19,931 nt of DNA. It comes from Pseudomonadota bacterium (GTDB lineage: Bacteria; Pseudomonadota; Gammaproteobacteria; Acidithiobacillales; Acidithiobacillaceae). Where the stretch lies: NCBI GenBank assembly GCA_021840785.1, contig JAKBXD010000012.1:1-19931 (forward strand), in the 5' to 3' direction. Made by a program: the position numbers and the translations under genes. Of this stretch, positions 16,701-19,931 are shown piece by piece; the stretch's first letter is position 1, and every line of letters starts with the position of its first letter. Under the pieces are notes generated by a model. That model searched no databases. It worked only from the letters and a program-made list of their open reading frames with translations, and was not told the DNA's origin.

Positions 16701-18068
16701 CAAGGCGACTTCTTTACGCTGCCGATGGTCCGTTTTCCTGCGGCAAGGGTGGTGGAGGCGTTCCGGCATATGCAGCAGGCGCGGCAGATTGGCAAGATCG
16801 TGGTGGATATGGAAGCGCCCTTCACCCCTGCCGCACGGCCCGCGCGCCATGGCGGGCCTGGTCTTCGTCTGTCTGCCGACGGTGTTTATCTGGTCACCGG
16901 CGGGCTCTCCGGTTTCGGGCTGGAGACGGCGCGATGGCTGGTGACACGGGGCGCGCGACGGCTGGTACTGGTCAGCCGCTCCGCACGCCCCGACGCGATC
17001 GGCCAAGAAGCGTTGACGGCGATGACGGCGGCGGGCATCGACCTGCACTGCCTGCCCTGCGATGTCGGCGACGGTGCGCAGGTACAGGCGCTGTTTACGC
17101 GGATCGCGGCGGAGATCGGACCCTTACGGGGCATCATCCATGCGGCAGCCGTCATTGACGACGCCCTCGCCCAAAACCTGACGGCGACCCAGATAGACGC
17201 CGTGCTGCGCCCAAAAATCGCCGGCGCATGGCATCTTCACCAGAATAGTCAGGGCGCTCCGCTGGATTTCTTCGTGCTGTACTCGTCGGTGACCACCCTG
17301 CTCGGCAACCCTGGGCAGGCCCATTACGTGGCGGCGAACACCTGGATGGAAGCCTTGGCCACGCAACGCCGGGCCCAGGGCCTGCCGACCACCGCGGTGC
17401 TGTGGGGGGCGATTGGGGATATCGGTTACCTGGCCCGTAACCCGCAGACGCGCGATGTGTTGCAGCAGCGACTCGGCGGCGCGGCGCTGCGGGCGGCAAC
17501 GGCCCTCGATATCCTGGAGTCGATGCTGCTGACGAATACCAACGCCTTGGTGGTGGCCGATCTGGACTGGGGCGTGGTACGCCGCTTTTTGCCGGGGGCC
17601 CAGGCGCCGCGCTTTACGGAGTTGTCGCGTGGGGTAGAGGACGACGCCGCCGCGACCGACGCGGATCTCTGCGCCACACTGCAGACGCTGCCGCTGGGCG
17701 AAGCGCAGGCGTTGCTGACGGAGCTGGTGCGCCGCGAAGTCGGGCAGATCTTGCGGCTGGCCGTCGAAAAAATTCCGCCGGACCAAAATCTCGGTCAACT
17801 CGGGCTCGATTCGCTGATGGGGGTCGAGCTGGCTCTGGCGCTGGAAGAACGCTTGGGAATCAAGTTACCCGCCTTTCTGCTCAGCGAAGGACCGACGCCC
17901 GGCAAATTGGCCCAGCGGCTGCTGCAGACCTTGCGGAAAAAGGATACGACGGAGACCGCGCTGGCGGAGCAAACCCCCGATGCCGAATTCCAGCGACTGG
18001 CTGCGGCGCATGGCGTCGTCCAACAAGAGATGAATGCGGCGTTGCGCACCGGCACGGGGAACCACTGA
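10764..18068 (+). CDS. Fully reducing single-module type I polyketide synthase (WcbR-like), KS-AT-DH-psiMT-psiKR-ER-KR-ACP
   Basis: This 2434-residue megasynthase builds a reduced acyl chain on its own ACP. Domains, with key residues: KS about 4-425 (Cys173 in DTACSSA, His308 in EAHGTGT, His348 in NLGHMETASG); AT about 530-830 (Ser622 in GHSVGE, and PFH with His727, which points to malonyl-CoA); DH about 894-1175 (His923 in DHRVGDGLIFP, Asp1086 in HPALLDGALQ); a degenerate methyltransferase about 1200-1480; a structural KR half about 1485-1690; ER about 1693-2015 (HGGAGGVG 1838-1845); KR 2035-2260 (TGGLSGFG 2045-2052, Ser2175, Tyr2188, and an IDD segment as in B-type KRs); ACP about 2315-2392 (Ser2350 in LDSL). 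There is no loading module and no thioesterase. A lone complete module suggests iterative use. The ATG overlaps the upstream stop, and the oxoamine synthase starts 1 bp after its own stop, fitting an off-loading role for that enzyme. Confidence 0.95.
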   Translation: MKNEKIAIIGYASRLPQTSDATFWEDLLAGRNLLTRVAEDRWAQYGFEHPSRAHPGSSVTFAAGSLGDVGGFDAGFFRISPREAAAMDPQQRLLLEMSWEAFAHAGIPVLRLRGSRCGVFIGLASTDYGYRLTDDLAAIGANSATGSTASIAANRLSYFYDLQGPSMAVDTACSSALVAFHQACQSLLHGESDLALTGAINLHLHPIGFLIFSKASMLSAEGRSRPFDAAADGYVRAEGGGVFVLKEYAAALRDGDRILAVVAHTAINTDGHKAGLTIPRVAAQAALLTAAYSAAGIDPDAIDYIEAHGTGTAVGDPLEVEAIGRALGARRRADNPLPLGSVKSNLGHMETASGVPGLLKAIHCLQQRTVPATIGVTRLNPRLPLADFGLEVVTATRALRTTGSLTVGVNAFGFGGANAHVILERAAEPRRRLRSPGKMRRAQRWPLLLSAATPTALRQVAADFAGVLTGVAEQDYACRYQANFRSERLGQRALFWGGGESDLATDVRAFAAGEDASPTALGKGLEAPRGPVFLYSGNGSQWAGMGRALLNEPVFTQTLAAIDAIFLPLAGYALRDELAGLLGEGRYVLTEFAQPALFALQVGGTECLRALGIEPVAVAGHSVGEVAAAWACGGLSLADAVRVVYERSRLQGQSRGLGQMTAVAADADTTLGWLQDWALEDRLSIAAWNSPRGSTVVGAQDALTALERRLRNLGVGHKRLDVDYPFHSPQMDAFRAALLDSLADLHPTATRIPLLSTVTGAVLAEETLDATYWWRNIREPVRFQQAVDGLLQSWNIFIELGGHPVLRGYVQDALNAAEQDGRVVTTLRRGEENAQVLTQAAAALWVAGVPTDWQRYYPVPAPVVDLPRYPWEREHHWHTVTSESTRTLAAYPVHPLLGHPVAGHAGEWEQQIDTKRLPFLADHRVGDGLIFPGAGYVELLLAAARERFASSAHLVIEDLEIVAPLLIDDDDSKMLRVSVDEGGVATIQARPLLQEGWTLHGKGRIRRGSAGAGPDTLQELSTPPSRPPDFDAGQHYRLADMTGLHYGPAFQSIQAGWLQEGGVLARLALPAPADATDYLLHPALLDGALQLFVDLLAAGGTAQAGWGYVPVRVERLSLLAAAEGVLWASVRLLRRSPQSLLADLSLSDEQGRVVVRCEGVRLRRVRLLRSDIERLRYLHSRLTPAPLAHGADARISLDLAAIHTLLADALANSTAAARYIEEFSPLVEGLLRAYGAESTTVSGEQIATADIWQTLLQDYPEFFPITLQVGRWGLHQSGGGESGTWPQIAMAAYPAILQTMTPPMMAGLSALVAVLRMELSAGQRLGILEISHSAAEWLPTLAADVGDDVRCALYQAGLNDAEASLTAPWTTIHLQDENRPVVHLAWLRLDVADRDVQLQMLDCAADCVAATGVLLVQGVHPELWWQTVDEHDPSLMGMVECRQWLEGRGFAECMVLGAEAAGTGAYALLLRKAASVDLPESRSTTGRWLLVGTPGAEHVPGVVMLRTALTTAGAECHFIAADSDTLLTSALAENAGDKHWAGVVYLEQPALTTPFSPAALSRSCQMLRALGLWGMSQMDVAPVFVLTAGGVRATCPLADEQPADLSVLDAAGLCGFARSLQNEWPEWALRLIDWGTTSPTAATVTAVVAALLDPDAETELVFDAEGRRYAPRVQELASPAVADPMQASSRRRLGFSLPGQLRNLQWADHPCPALADDAVEVVVAATGLNFRDVMYALGMLSDEALENGFSGPGLGLEFAGRIVAVGRQVTRWAPGDAVLGFAPASFSTHVQTSEMAIAALPPGMDMAAAATIPTVFFTAWYALSELARLEAGERVLIHGGAGGVGIAAIQIAQQLGAEVFATAGSPEKRDFLRLLGVNRVYDSRSLDFAEAILRDTGGAGVDVLLNSLSGEAIRRNLQVLRPFGRFLELGKRDFYENTAMGLRPFRNNLSYFGIDADQLLLGRPALTRRLFTEIMEHFAQGDFFTLPMVRFPAARVVEAFRHMQQARQIGKIVVDMEAPFTPAARPARHGGPGLRLSADGVYLVTGGLSGFGLETARWLVTRGARRLVLVSRSARPDAIGQEALTAMTAAGIDLHCLPCDVGDGAQVQALFTRIAAEIGPLRGIIHAAAVIDDALAQNLTATQIDAVLRPKIAGAWHLHQNSQGAPLDFFVLYSSVTTLLGNPGQAHYVAANTWMEALATQRRAQGLPTTAVLWGAIGDIGYLARNPQTRDVLQQRLGGAALRAATALDILESMLLTNTNALVVADLDWGVVRRFLPGAQAPRFTELSRGVEDDAAATDADLCATLQTLPLGEAQALLTELVRREVGQILRLAVEKIPPDQNLGQLGLDSLMGVELALALEERLGIKLPAFLLSEGPTPGKLAQRLLQTLRKKDTTETALAEQTPDAEFQRLAAAHGVVQQEMNAALRTGTGNH

Positions 18069-18069
18069 G

Positions 18070-19398
18070 ATGAACAAACCCCATCGCCGCAGCCTTGCCG
18101 CGCAAGTCAAGGAACAGCTCATTCAGAAGGGGTTGGAGATGCGCCTGAAGCAGATGAATGCGGCGCCGGCGACGCGGCCGCGCCAGGAAGATGCCGCCGT
18201 ACCCGAGGCCTTCACCCGTTTTGATCAGCAGCCCGGCTTCCGCCAGGTGCGCATGATGCGGGAAGGCGCCCGGCGTTTTGGTGTGGAGAACCCGTTCTTT
18301 CATGTGCATGCGGGTACGGCGGCGGCCCACAGTGAGATTGCCGGGCATCCGGTGATCAACTATGGCAGCTACAACTATCTTGGGCTTTCCGGGCACCCGA
18401 GGGTCAATACCGCCGCCAAGGCCGCCATTGACCGTTATGGCACTTCGGTTTCCGCCAGTCGCATCGTCGCGGGAGAGCGGCCTCTGCACCGCGACCTTGA
18501 GCAGAGCATTGCGGAACTCTACGGCGTCGATGACGCCCTGGTCATGGTCAGCGGTCATGGGACCAACATCAGTCTCATCGGACATCTTCTGGGTCCGAAA
18601 GATATAGTGCTGCATGACGAATACGCCCATAACAGCATCCTGATGGGCATACAGATCGCGCGCGCGCAGCGCTTCTCCTTTCGTCACAACGACATGGCTG
18701 ACCTCGAACGATTGCTGCAGAAGCACCGTCATCGCGCCGAACGCTTGCTCATTGCGGTAGAAGGGATCTATAGCATGGACGGCGACTACCCCGACTTACC
18801 CTCCTTGATTCACCTGAAAAAACGCTACGGCGCGTGGCTCCTGATCGATGAGGCGCACGCGCTGGGCGTTGTTGGACAGCGCGGTCTGGGAATCGCCGAA
18901 CACTTTGGCATCGACCCTCGGGAAGCAGACATCTGGATGGGCACCTTGAGCAAGTCGCTCGCCGCTTGTGGCGGCTACGTGGCCGGAGAAAAAGCCCTGA
19001 TCGAAAACCTCCGCTATCTTGCTCCGGGATTTCTGTACAGTGTGGGGATGTCACCACCCGTGGCGGCCGCGGCCCAGGCGGCACTGGACCTCCTGAAAGC
19101 GGAACCGGAGCGGGTAGCCACCTTGCAGGCACGGGGGGCATATTTCTTCGATCGCATCCGGGCCCTTGGGTTGGATACCCGCAGTAGCGCAGGGATCGCC
19201 ATCATACCCGTCATTTTTGGAAGCTCCCTGCATGCGGTGCGCCTATCCAGCGAACTTTTGCGGCGGGGCGTCCATGTGCAGCCCATCATTTATCCGGCGG
19301 TCCCCGAAAAACAAGCCCGCCTGCGCTTTTTCCTGAGCTCCACCCATAGCCAGGCCGATATCGACATCACCCTGGACGCACTCCGCGCGTGCCTCTAG
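18070..19398 (+). CDS. PLP-dependent alpha-oxoamine synthase (AONS/serine palmitoyltransferase-like, WcbT-like)
   Basis: This 442-residue fold-type I PLP enzyme condenses an acyl thioester with an amino acid, releasing CO2 and the carrier. The start is ATG 18070, one base after the PKS stop, with GGGGA about 9 nt upstream. Key residues: His187 in DEYAHNS, which should stack on PLP; Asp260 and His263 in DEAHALGVVG; and Lys295 in GTLSKSLAACGG, the Schiff-base lysine. The SKS form is closer to serine palmitoyltransferase-like members than to biotin-pathway AONS (GKGF). No biotin genes are nearby. An N-terminal extension of about 80 residues, basic and helical, precedes the catalytic core and could dock to the PKS ACP. 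Release of the polyketide chain as a 2-amino-3-ketone is the best-supported inference. The amino acid used (Ser, Gly or Ala) cannot be read from the sequence. Confidence 0.92.
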   Translation: MNKPHRRSLAAQVKEQLIQKGLEMRLKQMNAAPATRPRQEDAAVPEAFTRFDQQPGFRQVRMMREGARRFGVENPFFHVHAGTAAAHSEIAGHPVINYGSYNYLGLSGHPRVNTAAKAAIDRYGTSVSASRIVAGERPLHRDLEQSIAELYGVDDALVMVSGHGTNISLIGHLLGPKDIVLHDEYAHNSILMGIQIARAQRFSFRHNDMADLERLLQKHRHRAERLLIAVEGIYSMDGDYPDLPSLIHLKKRYGAWLLIDEAHALGVVGQRGLGIAEHFGIDPREADIWMGTLSKSLAACGGYVAGEKALIENLRYLAPGFLYSVGMSPPVAAAAQAALDLLKAEPERVATLQARGAYFFDRIRALGLDTRSSAGIAIIPVIFGSSLHAVRLSSELLRRGVHVQPIIYPAVPEKQARLRFFLSSTHSQADIDITLDALRACL

Positions 19399-19433
19399 AT
19401 CCACGTCACAAAAGAAACATCTGCGGAGAAAAT

Positions 19434-19931
19434 ATGCGAATCGAGCTCTATGATTCCATCACGAAAGCCCCCCGGGAAAGCTGGAATCGGCTTGCCAGGA
19501 CCCATTCGGAAACGCTGTCCTGGGAGTTTTGGCAGGTGGTCGAGCGGTCGGGGTTGAATGATTTTGCGTACCGCCATGCCATGTTGCTGGATGAGCAGGG
19601 AGAGCCACAGGCCATCACCAGCTTTTACTCCGTTACCACCGATATCGCCATTTTTGCCCCGCCCGGATTGCGCGTCTTTCTGACTCGTATCCGGCGATGG
19701 TTTCCGAACTTTCTCAAGCTGCGGATGTTGGAGTGGGGCTCGCCCGTGACCATCAACAGCCCCCCTTTTGCACGCAGCGAGGCGCTCAGCGATAAGCAGG
19801 TTATCGAGGCGATGGATGCGGTATTGCGCCGCACCGCACGCGCCGAAGGACATTTTCTCATCGTCGTACGGGATTTCGAACCCAATGCCCAAAACCTGCG
19901 ATCCATTTTTCGCCGACGAGGTTACCATTGG
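19434..19931 (+). CDS. GNAT/FemAB-like acyltransferase, 5' part (runs off the window)
   Basis: The frame opens at ATG 19434 with GGAG 5 nt upstream and stays open through 166 codons to the last base. It lies 35 bp after the oxoamine synthase stop on the same strand. The start MRIELYDSITKAP, the S-W-E-F-W block at 29-33 followed by QVVERSG, and the later FLIVVRDFEP resemble long acyl-CoA N-acyltransferase proteins of the GNAT/FemAB superfamily. The acyl-CoA binding core lies mostly beyond the window. By position it is a candidate to N-acylate the amine made by the neighbouring enzyme. A bacterial ceramide synthase (bCerS of Caulobacter) belongs to a related GNAT group and is also found near a serine palmitoyltransferase. 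That parallel is from general knowledge, and the match here is untested. Confidence 0.7.
   Translation, partial: MRIELYDSITKAPRESWNRLARTHSETLSWEFWQVVERSGLNDFAYRHAMLLDEQGEPQAITSFYSVTTDIAIFAPPGLRVFLTRIRRWFPNFLKLRMLEWGSPVTINSPPFARSEALSDKQVIEAMDAVLRRTARAEGHFLIVVRDFEPNAQNLRSIFRRRGYHW

Noticed and set aside
18034..18069. ATG 18034 as start of the oxoamine synthase
   Set aside because: It would overlap the PKS end by 35 bp with no good ribosome site, whereas ATG 18070 sits one base after the PKS stop with GGGGA upstream.
1..19931. tRNA, rRNA, CRISPR, insertion sequence or attachment site
   Set aside because: No cloverleaf, spaced direct repeats, transposase-like protein or terminal inverted repeats were seen on either strand by eye.

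Overview
This window is a capsular/extracellular polysaccharide locus of an ABC-transporter (group 2/3-like) type, fused to a lipid-building module. The DNA is GC-rich. Its layout recalls the Burkholderia CPS I (wcb) capsule locus: export genes, manC, a WcbR-like type I polyketide synthase (PKS) and a WcbT-like alpha-oxoamine synthase. A Gram-negative proteobacterium is certain, because there is an outer-membrane export lipoprotein, a KpsE-like periplasmic adaptor and a KpsMT transporter. A beta-/gammaproteobacterium or Acidithiobacillia member is my guess, from memory of similar loci, and is not proven here.

Layout. (1) Positions 1-1951, plus strand: the 3' end of an unidentified protein that may be a putative glycoside hydrolase, then an FkbM-family methyltransferase, then a small DUF4214-like protein. 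(2) Positions 2010-8231, minus strand, read from right to left: manC (GDP-mannose supply), kpsE, kpsM, kpsT, and an FkbH-like HAD protein with its own DUF4214-like N-terminus. Gene spacing suggests one operon, except for a 147-bp gap between kpsM and kpsT. (3) Positions 8232-8397: AT-rich divergent promoter region and leader. (4) Positions 8398-19931, plus strand: outer-membrane polysaccharide export lipoprotein, GT4 glycosyltransferase, a 2434-residue fully reducing single-module PKS, a pyridoxal-phosphate alpha-oxoamine synthase, and the 5' part of a GNAT/FemAB-like acyltransferase that runs off the window. Tight spacing or overlap links all of these genes.

How the parts could work together (inference). 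ManC supplies GDP-mannose or a derivative, glycosyltransferases build the chain, and KpsE/KpsM/KpsT plus the export lipoprotein carry it to the surface. The PKS has KS-AT-DH-(dead MT)-(structural KR)-ER-KR-ACP order and no thioesterase, an architecture like animal fatty acid synthase. It would make a saturated acyl chain held on its ACP. The oxoamine synthase could release that chain by decarboxylative condensation with an amino acid, giving a sphingoid-like amino-ketone. The GNAT-like protein could N-acylate this product. The most interesting hypothesis is therefore a PKS-derived, sphingolipid/ceramide-like anchor or co-lipid for the capsule. FkbH (glyceryl-ACP chemistry) and FkbM (O-methylation) are further tailoring candidates.

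No tRNA, rRNA, CRISPR array, insertion sequence or long repeat was seen. No stretch longer than 300 bases lacks a gene.
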